A stretch of 64,000 bases of DNA from Solibacillus faecavium (GCF_014836905.1 NZ_JACSPZ010000001.1:62001-126000), one strand, 5' to 3'; positions 19,238-28,250 are shown, counted from the stretch's first letter. Translations and numbers: made by a program. The notes: generated from the letters alone by a model not told the origin.

Positions 19238-19459
19238 TTACTTTTGTTTATGTTCTAATAATAATTGCTTTGAATGTTCTAATTCCAAACGCATCTTTTC
19301 TGTTTCTTTATCATAATTTTCAAGACGCAATTTTTCCAACTCGATTTCTTTCGTTAATTTATTTACATCGATTCGTTTGCTTTCATTGCGCGCATCGGTA
19401 ATGACTGCAATCGCTCCCACTGCCATTACTGAAATAACGGCTAAAACCCACATAAACAT
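19238..19459 (-). CDS. Small membrane-anchored coiled-coil protein, tandem copy A
   Basis: The first of three tandem paralogues, 73 residues. The membrane helix (about residues 3-20) is followed by KRIDVNKLTKEIELEKLRLENYDKETEKMRLELEHSKQLLLE. A good ribosome binding site (AGGGGGATG) precedes the ATG. The three genes are separated by 30-40 bases and probably form one transcript between ndk and cheR. I do not recognise the family; membrane-anchored helices like these often serve as scaffolds, but this is speculation. Confidence 0.78.
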   Translation of the reverse strand: MFMWVLAVISVMAVGAIAVITDARNESKRIDVNKLTKEIELEKLRLENYDKETEKMRLELEHSKQLLLEHKQK

Positions 19460-19565
19460 CCCCCTAATTTCACTCAGTATTTTTTATACGTATGTATCCC
19501 AAAAATAGTTTCATTATTCGGATTTTATTATACCATTAATAGGTAATATTTTTCGTGTTGAATAT

Positions 19566-19599
19566 AAAAAAAGCTACCACTTTAAAAGTGATAGCTTTT
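19566..19599 (-). terminator. Rho-independent terminator after ndk
   Basis: Minus-strand arms AAGCTATCACTTT and AAAGTGGTAGCTT (one G-T pair) with a very short loop are followed by TTTTTTT. Confidence 0.85.
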
Positions 19600-19611
19600 C
19601 AAAAATATCAA

Positions 19612-20031
19612 TTATTCAGCTAAGCCTTCTGGGAACCATAAACCGATTTCACGTTCAGCAGAAGCTAAAGAGTCAGAACCGTGGATTACGTTGTGAGATA
19701 AAGTTACAGCGTAGTCACCGCGGATTGTACCAGGAGCTGATTCTTCTGGCTTTGTAGCACCCATCATGATACGTGATAATTGGATAACGTTTTCGCCTTC
19801 CCAAACCATACCGAATACTGGACCTGAAGTAATGAAGTCTACTAATTCACCGAAGAAAGGACGCTCAGCGTGCTCTGCATAGTGTTTTTCAGCTAATTCA
19901 CGAGTTGGTGACATTAATTTTGCTCCGCGCATTACGAAACCGCGACGCTCAAAACGATCTACGATATCACCAATCACTTGACGTTCTACGCCATCTGGTT
20001 TAACCATTAAAAATGTTTTTTCGATTGCCAT
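19612..20031 (-). CDS. ndk: Nucleoside diphosphate kinase
   Basis: Transfers the gamma-phosphate between nucleoside tri- and diphosphates through a phosphohistidine. The 139-residue protein has FLMVKPDGV at the start and the active-site [16 protein letters not shown] signature. Length matches the family. ATG at 20031 has GGGAG upstream and yields the usual MAIEKTF start. It ends with its own terminator and follows hepT. Confidence 0.97.
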   Translation of the reverse strand: MAIEKTFLMVKPDGVERQVIGDIVDRFERRGFVMRGAKLMSPTRELAEKHYAEHAERPFFGELVDFITSGPVFGMVWEGENVIQLSRIMMGATKPEESAPGTIRGDYAVTLSHNVIHGSDSLASAEREIGLWFPEGLAE

Positions 20032-20144
20032 TATAAACACTCCCTAAATTTGAGTAAAAGGTTTTACACCTACCGATAAATATTACCAAAATCCTACTCA
20101 AACTGCAACAAATATTAGATTTTGCTATATATTGGCTGTTGTAA

Positions 20145-21119
20145 TCAAGATTTTCGCTTACCCATAAAAAGAGCAATATCACGCAATTTTTTCTTCATCG
20201 GATGATCGGGTAATGCTTCCACTTCTTTTAAAGCTTTTTTTAAGTATAGATTGCTGATTTTAGTTGCTTCTTTGATGGCATCCGAATTGCGTACGAGTGC
20301 CAGCATATTTTGACGTTCCTGCTCCGATAGTCCCGTTGTTGACACTTTTGCTAAGTATGGGGCAAGTAATGGATTGTCCTTCATTAATAAAATCGGCAAT
20401 GTAACATTTCCTTGCATTAAATCACTTCCAGCCGGTTTTCCAAGCTGCTTGTCTGTTGCTGTGAAATCTAAAATATCATCTACTATTTGAAAGCTCATCC
20501 CTACAAAATATCCGTATCGCTTTAAGTGGCGCACTGTTTTTTCATCAGCACCGCTCACTACCGCACCTAATTCACAGCTTGATTCGATTAACAACGCTGT
20601 TTTTCGTTTAATACGGCGGAAATAATCTTTCAAATTTTGATCTAAACGAAACTTATCCTCGATTTGAATGACTTCACCATTTACTAGTTCTACCATTGTT
20701 TTAGCTAATATTTGATGTGCTCTCGGATTTTCAATGCTTGTTACGTATTCCAGTGCACGTGCAAATATAAAATTCCCTGTATACATCGCCACACGGTTGT
20801 TCCACTGGGCTTTTACCGTTTCCCGTCCGCGACGCATATCTGAATCGTCAATCACATCATCATGTACTAATGAACCCATATGAATTAATTCCAGTGGGAC
20901 GGCGATATTTTTCATTCGCTCAATATTATAGTCACCAAATTTAGCACTTAGTAACGTAAATACTGGTCGAATTCGTTTACCACCAGCTTGCAGTAAATGA
21001 ATAGAGGCATCATTCAATAAGTGTGAAGATGAATTCAACGCTTGTTCTAATTCGTTTTCGATGATTTCTATATCTGATTTGATATCCGCATATAGCATTT
21101 TGATTTTCATCTTTTCCAC
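20145..21119 (-). CDS. hepT: Heptaprenyl diphosphate synthase, component II
   Basis: The catalytic subunit that elongates farnesyl to heptaprenyl diphosphate for the menaquinone-7 side chain. The 324-residue protein has the first aspartate-rich motif in HMGSLVHDDVIDDSDMRRGR and the second in FQIVDDILDF, plus GGKRIRPVF. The frame opens with a GTG at 21119; the ATG at 21110 (MKIKMLYADIK) aligns better with known HepT starts, so the exact start is open. It follows menG in the hepS-menG-hepT order of B. subtilis. Confidence 0.94.
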   Translation of the reverse strand: MEKMKIKMLYADIKSDIEIIENELEQALNSSSHLLNDASIHLLQAGGKRIRPVFTLLSAKFGDYNIERMKNIAVPLELIHMGSLVHDDVIDDSDMRRGRETVKAQWNNRVAMYTGNFIFARALEYVTSIENPRAHQILAKTMVELVNGEVIQIEDKFRLDQNLKDYFRRIKRKTALLIESSCELGAVVSGADEKTVRHLKRYGYFVGMSFQIVDDILDFTATDKQLGKPAGSDLMQGNVTLPILLMKDNPLLAPYLAKVSTTGLSEQERQNMLALVRNSDAIKEATKISNLYLKKALKEVEALPDHPMKKKLRDIALFMGKRKS

Positions 21120-21141
21120 GCGTCAAAACCTACTCCCACTA

Positions 21142-21843
21142 TTATTTCTTTTTAAAACCCATGTGCATAGCTGCTGCCCCACCGCTATATGGTTTATATG
21201 TGACATTTTCATACCCGGCTTCACGGAACATTTGCGCTAGCTTTTTCATACCCGGAAAGTCTTTCGCCGACTCTTGAAGCCATGAATATTCTTTATAGCT
21301 TTTTGCAAATAATTTTCCGAACATTGGCATGATATAGTTAAAGTAAAAACGGAAAAGTTGACGATATACCGGAATTTCAGATTGGGATGTTTCAAGACAA
21401 ACAACCATGCCACCTGGCTTTACAACACGATTCATTTCACGTAATACTTTCATATAATCAGGTACGTTTCGCAAACCAAAGCCAATCGTTACATAATCGA
21501 ATGTATTATCTTCAAATGGAAGCTCCATTGCATTCCCATGAATTAACTCTATGTTTTGAATATTTTCTGTTTTTTGCTTGCCGACTTTCAGCATGTTCTC
21601 ACTAAAGTCCAGCCCTTTTACAATACCTTCATCACCTACTGCCTTTGATAGGGCAATAGTCCAGTCAGCAGTACCGCAGCAGACATCCAAACATGCGGAG
21701 CCCTTTTTAACGGCCATACGCTTCATCGTATCATCACGCCATCCGACATGCATTTGAAAGCTGATAACGGAGTTCATTTTATCGTAGTTTTCTGAAATGT
21801 TTTCAAACACTTCATGAACATGTTCTTCTTTCGATTTTGCCAT
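21142..21843 (-). CDS. menG: Demethylmenaquinone methyltransferase
   Basis: C-methylates demethylmenaquinone in the last step of menaquinone synthesis. The 233-residue protein is of the UbiE/MenG family, with the SAM motif [14 protein letters not shown] at about residues 52-65, FGLRNVPD and the C-terminal [14 protein letters not shown]. It is flanked by hepS and hepT, which make the prenyl tail of its substrate. Confidence 0.96.
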   Translation of the reverse strand: MAKSKEEHVHEVFENISENYDKMNSVISFQMHVGWRDDTMKRMAVKKGSACLDVCCGTADWTIALSKAVGDEGIVKGLDFSENMLKVGKQKTENIQNIELIHGNAMELPFEDNTFDYVTIGFGLRNVPDYMKVLREMNRVVKPGGMVVCLETSQSEIPVYRQLFRFYFNYIMPMFGKLFAKSYKEYSWLQESAKDFPGMKKLAQMFREAGYENVTYKPYSGGAAAMHMGFKKK

Positions 21844-21867
21844 TTTTTCAAAACCTTTCTAAATTCA

Positions 21868-22614
21868 CTACAAAGTGATGTATTGCTCAATGGAATGTTT
21901 TAAATCTTCATGGATATGGCTTCGCTTCACAACTTCCAACACCTGCTGTTGTCGGATAATCAGTTGTTCATGCAACCATTCCATTGTTGAGTCAAGAATA
22001 GTTGGATTATCAGCCAATGCCAACGCTTTATATAAGAAACCTCGTTTTGCATCCTGTATCAATCCATATTCTTTTTTCAAACGAATAAATGTCAATGTGT
22101 TTTCCATAAGTTCAGAATAGGCATTGTAACCGTATACATCATAGTATTGCGAAATCAATGCGCTTTCAATTACCGTTAAACTATGAATCCATTGCTCAAC
22201 GGAACGGGTTTGTGTCTCATAAATGCGAATTTGATGCTCACAGCGATTTACAATCCCTTTAGACAGTTTCTGAATTAATCTAATATTTCCGGACTGTGCA
22301 AGAAGTTGATAATAGCGGCCGCTATAATAATCTCCCGACAGGACAATGAGTTGTTGCTCCTTACTTGTAGCATCTACTTCCAATACTTTTTCGTGCTCCA
22401 GAAGTGATGCATGTACAATTCCAACAGTTATTGCACTTACTTTATGGTCGTCAGTCATTTCAGCCCCATTCAAAAAAGGCAACTGAATAAAAAACAATTG
22501 TTCTTCTTGTAACGTAGGTTGTCCAACATTTTGAAGTAATGCTCTATGATGAACATGCTGTAGAATATTTGATTGTAACGTTTGAACCGATTGTATAATA
22601 GATGTTGCACTCAT
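21868..22614 (-). CDS. hepS: Heptaprenyl diphosphate synthase, component I
   Basis: The non-catalytic partner of HepT, 248 residues, belonging to the HEPPP synthase subunit 1 family. Supporting segments are DDHKVSAITVGIVHASLLEHEKV and LSGDYYSGRYYQLLAQSGNIRLIQKLSKGI, both typical of HepS. The family is poorly conserved, so position between mtrB and menG is part of the evidence. GGAG precedes the ATG. Confidence 0.9.
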   Translation of the reverse strand: MSATSIIQSVQTLQSNILQHVHHRALLQNVGQPTLQEEQLFFIQLPFLNGAEMTDDHKVSAITVGIVHASLLEHEKVLEVDATSKEQQLIVLSGDYYSGRYYQLLAQSGNIRLIQKLSKGIVNRCEHQIRIYETQTRSVEQWIHSLTVIESALISQYYDVYGYNAYSELMENTLTFIRLKKEYGLIQDAKRGFLYKALALADNPTILDSTMEWLHEQLIIRQQQVLEVVKRSHIHEDLKHSIEQYITL

Positions 22615-22691
22615 AGAAATTACTCCATTTCAATGTTTTAAAGCATTTAATCAAAATTTTTTATGATATATAGCTTGTGCTTTTGTATTCA

Positions 22692-22907
22692 TTATTTTTT
22701 ACTTTGGATTGTTCCATGGGCAGAATGAATTTTAGCTTTTCCGCGAATTTTCATTGCAGACGTATGCTCAGTAAACTGGGCAATCATTACTTCGCCAGCA
22801 TCCAACTTTTCAGAGTGGTGAAATTTTGTATCAGTGCCACGAGTTAGACCAATTACATGTACACCATCTTCTTCTGCTTCAATAATAATATAATCTGGTT
22901 GTGCCAT
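22692..22907 (-). CDS. mtrB: Trp RNA-binding attenuation protein (TRAP)
   Basis: The 71-residue subunit of the 11-mer ring that binds GAG/UAG repeats in leader RNAs when loaded with tryptophan. The sequence is almost identical to B. subtilis MtrB through [17 protein letters not shown] and [14 protein letters not shown], keeping the tryptophan-pocket threonines and the RNA-binding Lys/Lys/Arg set (in EKLD and MKIRG). It follows folE (mtrA) as in B. subtilis. No trp genes are in this window, so its targets lie elsewhere. Confidence 0.97.
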   Translation of the reverse strand: MAQPDYIIIEAEEDGVHVIGLTRGTDTKFHHSEKLDAGEVMIAQFTEHTSAMKIRGKAKIHSAHGTIQSKK

Positions 22908-22962
22908 TTAATAATCCCCCCACCTGTTAATTTCTTTGTTTATAATACCATATTTGTCCGGC

Positions 22963-23532
22963 TTATTTCATTTGGATGAAAGTAATCACTTCGTTGCGCT
23001 TTGTATCATCTTCTTCATAAATACCGCGCGCGACAGCTGTCACCGTTTTAGAACCAGGTTTCTTCAACCCGCGCATTGTCATACACATATGCTCGGCCTC
23101 GACAACAACATAAACTCCTTTAGGGTTTAACATTTCCATAATAGTATCTGCTACTGTAGAAGTAATGCGTTCTTGCAGCTGTGGACGGCGTGCAACAGAT
23201 TCCAGGCAGCGTCCCAGTTTGCTTAAACCGGCTACTCTACCGTCTTTTGGTATGTATGCTATATGTGCTGTGCCATAGAAAGGAACTAAGTGATGCTCGC
23301 ACATAGAGTAGAACGGAATATCCTTTACTAATACAAATTCTTCGTGGTCTTCATGAAAAACCGTACTAAAATAATCACGTGGATCTTCATTTAAACCACT
23401 GAACATTTCTGCATACATTTTTGAAACACGTTTTGGCGTATCAAGTAATCCTTCACGCTCTACATCTTCCCCTACTGCTTCTAAAATCATTTTTACTGCG
23501 TCTTCTATCTTTTTCAAATCGACATTTGCCAT
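22963..23532 (-). CDS. folE: GTP cyclohydrolase I
   Basis: Makes 7,8-dihydroneopterin triphosphate from GTP, the first step of folate synthesis. The 189-residue protein has the signature [20 protein letters not shown], the zinc-binding cysteine and histidine, and [20 protein letters not shown]. It is the FolE type 1A enzyme (mtrA in B. subtilis). AGGAGG lies upstream of the ATG. Confidence 0.97.
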   Translation of the reverse strand: MANVDLKKIEDAVKMILEAVGEDVEREGLLDTPKRVSKMYAEMFSGLNEDPRDYFSTVFHEDHEEFVLVKDIPFYSMCEHHLVPFYGTAHIAYIPKDGRVAGLSKLGRCLESVARRPQLQERITSTVADTIMEMLNPKGVYVVVEAEHMCMTMRGLKKPGSKTVTAVARGIYEEDDTKRNEVITFIQMK

Positions 23533-23860
23533 GGAAATCAGGTCCTCCTACAAACCAAAACGTTTTTATGTATACGTCTATCTATATTTATTCTCATTAA
23601 ATGCTATTATTTTCGTTATAAAATACACTCTTGAATCGTAGCACATTAAACGCGTAAGTTCAAAAGAGTTCTACTTTTTTTAGCATAGTTATTCAAAAAC
23701 AAAAAGAAATGAACCAGAGTGCTAAATTCACAGTTCAATTCAGGTACCTTTTCGGTAGTCCAAAGCGATAAAACAGAGGTCTATGCGCTTTAGCCAGGAC
23801 AAATGCCAAACTTAGTATACGGTTATTAAAAAGCACGCCACCCTATCAGTTTCCAGGCAT
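23533..23860. other. Gene-poor gap between folE and hbs
   Basis: About 330 bases without a supported gene. The part at 23690-23860 is less AT-rich than its surroundings and can form small hairpins on the minus strand: AAAGCG/CGCTTT at 23736-23767, TACC/GGTA at 23744-23757 region, and a weak GAAC/GTTC hairpin followed by TTTCTTTTTGTTTTTG. This could be a small RNA or an eroded gene. The only short frame (20 codons at 23709) has no ribosome binding site. Confidence 0.35.
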
Positions 23861-23899
23861 CAAAAAAGAGCAGCTCTCAGTTAGACTGAGAGCTACTCT
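23861..23899 (-). terminator. Rho-independent terminator after hbs
   Basis: Arms AGCTCTCAGT and ACTGAGAGCT with a TAG loop, extended by AGAG/CTCT past one mismatch, followed on the minus strand by TTTTTTG. Confidence 0.9.
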
Positions 23900-23919
23900 A
23901 TGTACTTCTAGAGGCTGAT

Positions 23920-24192
23920 TTATTTTACAGCGTCTTTAAGTGCTTTACCTGGTTTAAAAGCAGGTACTTTCGAAGCAGCGATTTCGATTTCCTTACCTGT
24001 TTGTGGGTTACGACCTTTACGCGCTGCACGCTCACGAACTTCAAAGTTACCAAAACCGATTAATTGTACTTTGTCACCCTTTGCAAGAGCATCTTGAATT
24101 GTATCAAATACAGCTTCAACTGCTTTAGAAGCGTCTTTTTTAGAAAGACCTGCAGCTTCAGCAACAGAGTTTACTAATTCTGTTTTATTCAC
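23920..24192 (-). CDS. hbs: DNA-binding protein HU
   Basis: The histone-like nucleoid protein, 90 residues from GTG at 24192. AGGAGG sits eight bases before that codon, whereas the GTG at 24201 overlaps it; the result matches the NKTELV start of B. subtilis HBsu. Typical HU segments are present: [24 protein letters not shown] and the C-terminal [16 protein letters not shown]. It has its own terminator and, judged by the strong ribosome binding site, is highly expressed. Confidence 0.97.
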   Translation of the reverse strand: MNKTELVNSVAEAAGLSKKDASKAVEAVFDTIQDALAKGDKVQLIGFGNFEVRERAARKGRNPQTGKEIEIAASKVPAFKPGKALKDAVK

Positions 24193-24310
24193 ACCATTCA
24201 CCTCCTCTCAAAGGGTCATGAATCTAAATCCTGTAAAAAGATTAACATACAGAAAACCGCTACGCAACTGAATTCATTCAGGTTTTGCTTATATTTTAAC
24301 TTTTTTTGCA

Positions 24311-24367
24311 AAAAAACAGAAATTACAGGACAATTCACCTATAAAAGTGAACGGTCCTGTAATTTTT
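24311..24367 (-). terminator. Rho-independent terminator after spoIVA
   Basis: Long arms AATTACAGGAC and GTCCTGTAATT, extended inward by GTTCAC/GTGAAT-type pairing, then TCTGTTTTTTTGC on the minus strand. Confidence 0.85.
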
Positions 24368-24390
24368 CAATCATAAATTTATATTGAAAT

Positions 24391-25869
24391 TTAAATAATA
24401 AATGTAATTAAACCTCTTTCTCCTTCATTTATTAATCTTTCCAACATTAAACGCATTCTGTTTTTTGCATGAGTTGGAACACCACTCATTTTATAGCGGA
24501 TACTTTCTGTTAGTACTTCATGTAAAGGTGTACCGAATAATTGAGTTTGCCATAATGCCTGGCGATCATATTCATATGCATGCTTCAGATCCTTCAGCAA
24601 ATGCTGACTATGAAACTCTGAGCCAATTAATGGCGAAAACTCCGCTTCCATATCAATTCGAATAATATGGTAGGATGGGGCAGTTGCTTTCATTCGTACA
24701 CCGTAGAAATTATTTTGTTCAATCAATTCAGGCTCACTTGGAGTAAATTCGTCCATTGCAGGCAATGTCACACCATAACCATCTTCTTTCGCCTGTTCAA
24801 TGGCTTCACGGAATCTGCTTTGCGCCGCTTTGGCTTCTGCTGCCTCCTTTATAAACAAGAGCCATTCTTTTTTCGATTCAACTGGTTTATCGAGCCATTC
24901 TGCACATGCTTCTTTATAATAGTCATTGTGGATATTGACACGCAACGTTGCAATACCTTGCCCGGCATCAATATTTTCCACTGTACAGCTTTCTATAAAA
25001 TCAATTTCACGGAGCAATTGACTTGCTGCTTCTACATCACGAATTTTCATCGCATCATCTTGTAATTGTGACGTAGCAAATGATAATGTTTCATTTAAAT
25101 GATGATGCTCATCCAACACATCCAACCAATCCGGTTTCTCTACTTGAATCTCATTTACATTGAATTCAAATAAGGCTTCTTGCAAAATCATCATAACATC
25201 GTTTAATTGCATCTGTTGAATCGAAGTTGGGATTACAGGTACATCATATTTTTGAACGAGTGCTTGTTGTAGATTCTGTGTTTCAGCCGAATGTGGGGCT
25301 GTACTATTCAGCACAATTACGAATGGCTTTCCGATTTCCGTAAGCTGATCTATAATTTGCTGCTCCGCTTTTTCTACAGCAGCCCGTGTCATTCCATTTA
25401 CCGTTCCATCCGTCGTTACGACAATTCCGATATTGGCATGGTCACGAATAACTTTATCTGTCCCAATTTTCGCAGCTTCCTGAAACGCAATTGCTTCATT
25501 ATGCCATGGTGTTTGCACATATTTTGGTCCTGACTCGTCTTCATAACCCTTTGCTCCCTCAATTACATATCCGACACAATCAACAAATCGTACACGGAAA
25601 GGTATTGCGCTTTCTCCAAATGCAACAGTTGTACCTTGAGCAGGGACAAATTTCGGCTCTGCCGTCATGATCGTAGGTCCAGGAGAACTTTGAGGAAGCT
25701 CATCCATCGCACGCATACGGTCTTCCGCATTTTCAATATTAGGCAATATTACGCCTTCCATGACCTTTTTAACAAACGTCGACTTACCAACACGAACTGG
25801 TCCTACTACACCAATATAAAGATCACCATTCGTACGTTCCGCCAGTTGCTGAAAAATATGCTCGCTAAT
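24391..25869 (-). CDS. spoIVA: Stage IV sporulation protein A (spore-coat basement ATPase), ATT start
   Basis: SpoIVA polymerises around the forespore using ATP and anchors the coat and cortex. Read from an ATT at 25869 the protein is 492 residues, exactly the B. subtilis length, beginning SEHIFQQLAERTNGDLYIG after the initiator, with Walker A GPVRVGKST at residues 23-31. Starting at the first ATG (25761) would delete the P-loop. AAAGGAGG lies seven bases before the ATT, and no ATG, GTG or TTG occurs in frame between the upstream TAG and this point. The C-terminus (LERLINEGERGLITFII) matches the membrane-targeting end. A sigma-E-like promoter lies upstream. Confidence 0.94.
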   Translation of the reverse strand: MSEHIFQQLAERTNGDLYIGVVGPVRVGKSTFVKKVMEGVILPNIENAEDRMRAMDELPQSSPGPTIMTAEPKFVPAQGTTVAFGESAIPFRVRFVDCVGYVIEGAKGYEDESGPKYVQTPWHNEAIAFQEAAKIGTDKVIRDHANIGIVVTTDGTVNGMTRAAVEKAEQQIIDQLTEIGKPFVIVLNSTAPHSAETQNLQQALVQKYDVPVIPTSIQQMQLNDVMMILQEALFEFNVNEIQVEKPDWLDVLDEHHHLNETLSFATSQLQDDAMKIRDVEAASQLLREIDFIESCTVENIDAGQGIATLRVNIHNDYYKEACAEWLDKPVESKKEWLLFIKEAAEAKAAQSRFREAIEQAKEDGYGVTLPAMDEFTPSEPELIEQNNFYGVRMKATAPSYHIIRIDMEAEFSPLIGSEFHSQHLLKDLKHAYEYDRQALWQTQLFGTPLHEVLTESIRYKMSGVPTHAKNRMRLMLERLINEGERGLITFII

Positions 25870-25931
25870 CGTATTGCCTCCTTTATATGCCTTAATCTTC
25901 TGTTTCCAGTTAAAGTATTCATTATCAAAAC

Positions 25932-25960
25932 ACTATATGTATATTCGTTTTTAAATATGA
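25932..25960 (-). promoter_or_regulatory. Sigma-E-like promoter of spoIVA
   Basis: Minus strand: TCATATT at 25960-25954, 14 bases, then CATATAGT at 25939-25932. The sigma-E consensus is KMATATT-N14-CATACAHT; the -35 is a full match and the -10 matches six of eight. It lies about 60 bases before the ATT start, and B. subtilis spoIVA is a known sigma-E gene. Confidence 0.7.
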
Positions 25961-26000
25961 AAAAAGGTGTACTAAAAGTTTCACCTTTTTGTACACCTTT
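25960..26000 (-). terminator. Rho-independent terminator after yphF
   Basis: Minus-strand arms AAAAGGTGTAC and GTACACCTTTT followed by TTC and a T-rich stretch. It partly overlaps the -35 of the spoIVA promoter. Confidence 0.75.
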
Positions 26001-26004
26001 TCTG

Positions 26005-26727
26005 TTATTTTTCTTTTTTTGTTGGATCATACCAAATGATTGGTTCATTGTTTTCATCTACTGTGTATGGAAGTGAATATGCTGGTACTACCGGAAAATT
26101 ATCCACTAGTATTTCCCGAATGTCGTCACCAGGCTGCGCGACAATATCGTTATCTTTCATATACGTATATAAATCAATCGAATAATCAACGTATAAATCC
26201 CCTTCAGCCGATACAACAATTGGTAATTGATTATTCGAATAAGGACTCTGAACTGTCACATTTTCTTTATAACCAATATTTTCAAAGTTAACTGTATAAA
26301 CATGCTCTGCCACTTTATCTTTAAACTGTGGATATTTCGTCCCTTTAAATCGAATATTGATTTCACGTATACGTTCAGGCGTACGTAAATCAACAAGCTT
26401 CACAGTTGGGTTTTCTTCCGGATTCCAAATAATATACTGAAAAATTCCACCCTTTTCATATGCATTCCCCGGCGGCGAACCAATATATTTCGGAACAAGT
26501 TTTTCAAAATCAATTAAATATTTAATAAAAATGTCTGTGTCCTGATCGCGCGTTTTAATTGGCAATACCCCTGTATCTTCACGGTACTCATTAACAGCCC
26601 GCTGGACACCCGCAAGCATATCGACATCAGGTCTTAGGCTGGATTGATCGAAGTTAGACGAGGAGCCACACCCTGATAAAAGCAACGTGATGATGGATAA
26701 AAGCACAAACCATTTTGAAAATTTCAT
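26005..26727 (-). CDS. yphF: YphF-like lipoprotein
   Basis: A 240-residue secreted lipoprotein: signal peptide with the lipobox LLSGC at Cys20, then a Ser-rich linker and a soluble domain without recognised enzymatic motifs. Its place between spoIVA and gpsA, next to the DUF2768 gene, is that of B. subtilis yphF. A block near residue 40 (VQRAVNEYREDTGVLPIK) resembles the end of pseudopilin-like helices. Function is unknown; proximity to spoIVA hints at, but does not show, a sporulation role. Confidence 0.8.
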   Translation of the reverse strand: MKFSKWFVLLSIITLLLSGCGSSSNFDQSSLRPDVDMLAGVQRAVNEYREDTGVLPIKTRDQDTDIFIKYLIDFEKLVPKYIGSPPGNAYEKGGIFQYIIWNPEENPTVKLVDLRTPERIREINIRFKGTKYPQFKDKVAEHVYTVNFENIGYKENVTVQSPYSNNQLPIVVSAEGDLYVDYSIDLYTYMKDNDIVAQPGDDIREILVDNFPVVPAYSLPYTVDENNEPIIWYDPTKKEK

Positions 26728-26746
26728 AATATGTATTCCCCCTACC

Positions 26747-27016
26747 TTAGTTCGGCCATGTTAATATGACAAGTACCATCAATAATGTGCCGATAAAAAA
26801 CATTACATAGGCAACAAGTTTAATTAAAAACGATAAAAACGTATTATGTATCCATTTACGGACTGCTGTGATAATTAATAATGATGCTAATAATAAGCCA
26901 ATTGAATAAAACGAAACCCACATAACATCCAATGCATGCATAGAAGCTAAAGGTCCACGTGCAGAGTTTAATAGTAGATTTGACATCGGATTCATCAATA
27001 GTAGAACGTGTTGCAA
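26747..27016 (-). CDS. yphE: YphE-like DUF2768 membrane protein
   Basis: A small integral membrane protein with two helices (about residues 29-48 and 58-80 from the chosen start) and the DUF2768-like DVMWVSFYSIGLL. I place the start at TTG 27016, where AAGGCGG lies eight bases upstream, giving 89 residues. A longer frame up to 27103 runs through the gpsA terminator and is unlikely. Downstream ATGs such as 26944 lack a clear ribosome binding site but would give a length closer to the B. subtilis protein. Function unknown. Confidence 0.68.
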   Translation of the reverse strand: MQHVLLLMNPMSNLLLNSARGPLASMHALDVMWVSFYSIGLLLASLLIITAVRKWIHNTFLSFLIKLVAYVMFFIGTLLMVLVILTWPN

Positions 27017-27080
27017 TGCTAAAACCGCCTTCCTATAAATTTTCACGGATATTCCGCTAATAATTATAGCCTTTTCAGGT

Positions 27081-27115
27081 AAAAAAAAACAGGAGGCATA
27101 CAAGTATCCCTCCCT
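27081..27115 (-). terminator. Rho-independent terminator after gpsA
   Basis: Minus-strand arms GGAGGGATAC and GTATGCCTCC (one mismatch) followed by TGTTTTTTTTT. It lies about 55 bases after the gpsA stop. Confidence 0.8.
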
Positions 27116-27168
27116 ATTTGTGACAAATTATTAAATTTTATAGATTTACCGACCTTAAAATAAGCCGA

Positions 27169-28182
27169 TTAGCTCATTTCATCGATTTCGCTTTTTTTCG
27201 TTCGTAACATTAAAGACTCTACTAATGCTTTTGGTTCCATATCATTAAATAACACATCGTATAATGCTGATGTAATAGGCATTGAAACTTCGTATTTTTG
27301 TGATAATTGATAAGCTGCCTTTGTCGTACGTACACCCTCTACAACCATCCCCATCTCTTCCAGTACTTGATCAAGCTTCATTCCCTTTCCAAGCATATTA
27401 CCAGCCCGCCAGTTACGTGAATGGACACTTGTACAAGTTACGATTAAGTCGCCCATTCCTGTCAGTCCTGCAAATGTAAAAGGATTACCGCCCATTTTTA
27501 CACCGAGACGTGTAATTTCTGCTAATCCACGTGTAATAAGAGCTGCCTTTGCATTATCTCCAAAATTAAGACCATCCGTCATACCTGCTGCAAGAGCAAT
27601 TACATTTTTAAGTGCCCCACCTATTTCAACACCAATCACATCATCATTCGTATACACACGTAAATAATGGTTCATAAACAGATCCTGCACCTTTTCCGCT
27701 GCCTTTAGATTTTTGCAAGCTGCGGTTACCGTTGTAGGATGCTGCAACACTACTTCCTCCGCGTGCGAAGGTCCTGATAGAACGACGATGTCACTAACAG
27801 CATCAGATGCCAGGCTTTCTTTCATCAACTCAGAAATACGCATTAAAGTATCCGGTTCTATTCCTTTTGAAACATGGACAAATAAAGCCTTGTCTGTAAT
27901 ATAGCTTGAAATTTCTCCGCAAACTTCGCGGATTCCTTTTGTTGGTACAGCCATGACGATTGTTGAGCCATGCTTTGCGGCTGTTTCTAAATTAGCAGTT
28001 GCCTTTAAATTCTGCGGCAGTACTGTATTAGGTAAATATTTTTTATTCGTATGTTGCTCATTTATTTCGTTCGCCTGATCTTCACGATGAGACCAAATTA
28101 ACGTATTGTGTCCGTTTTCCGCCAAAACGATTGCAAGTGCAGTCCCCCAGGAGCCTGCGCCTAAAACTACTACATTTTCCAT
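27169..28182 (-). CDS. gpsA: Glycerol-3-phosphate dehydrogenase [NAD(P)+]
   Basis: Reduces dihydroxyacetone phosphate to sn-glycerol-3-phosphate for phospholipid synthesis. The 337-residue protein has the nucleotide motif GAGSWGTALAIVLAENGHN at the N-terminus, SKGIEPDT, the catalytic lysine in EIGGALKNVIALAAG and GLTGMGDLIVTC. Order der-gpsA-yphF is as in B. subtilis. Confidence 0.97.
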   Translation of the reverse strand: MENVVVLGAGSWGTALAIVLAENGHNTLIWSHREDQANEINEQHTNKKYLPNTVLPQNLKATANLETAAKHGSTIVMAVPTKGIREVCGEISSYITDKALFVHVSKGIEPDTLMRISELMKESLASDAVSDIVVLSGPSHAEEVVLQHPTTVTAACKNLKAAEKVQDLFMNHYLRVYTNDDVIGVEIGGALKNVIALAAGMTDGLNFGDNAKAALITRGLAEITRLGVKMGGNPFTFAGLTGMGDLIVTCTSVHSRNWRAGNMLGKGMKLDQVLEEMGMVVEGVRTTKAAYQLSQKYEVSMPITSALYDVLFNDMEPKALVESLMLRTKKSEIDEMS

Positions 28183-28250
28183 TAATAAACCCCCAAATCT
28201 ACTTAAAGTTTCTTAATATCATTTACTTCAAGCTAAATTCCCTTTATGTA

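Noticed and set aside
23709-23771. 20-codon frame in the folE-hbs gap
   Set aside because: Preceded only by A-rich sequence without a Shine-Dalgarno match; too short to judge.
24667-25065. Plus-strand open frame (132 codons) opposite spoIVA
   Set aside because: Cys/Phe-rich translation typical of a shadow frame; the minus strand codes for a conserved protein.
27017-27103. N-terminal extension of the YphE-like protein
   Set aside because: It would run through the gpsA terminator, and a better start with a ribosome binding site exists at 27016.
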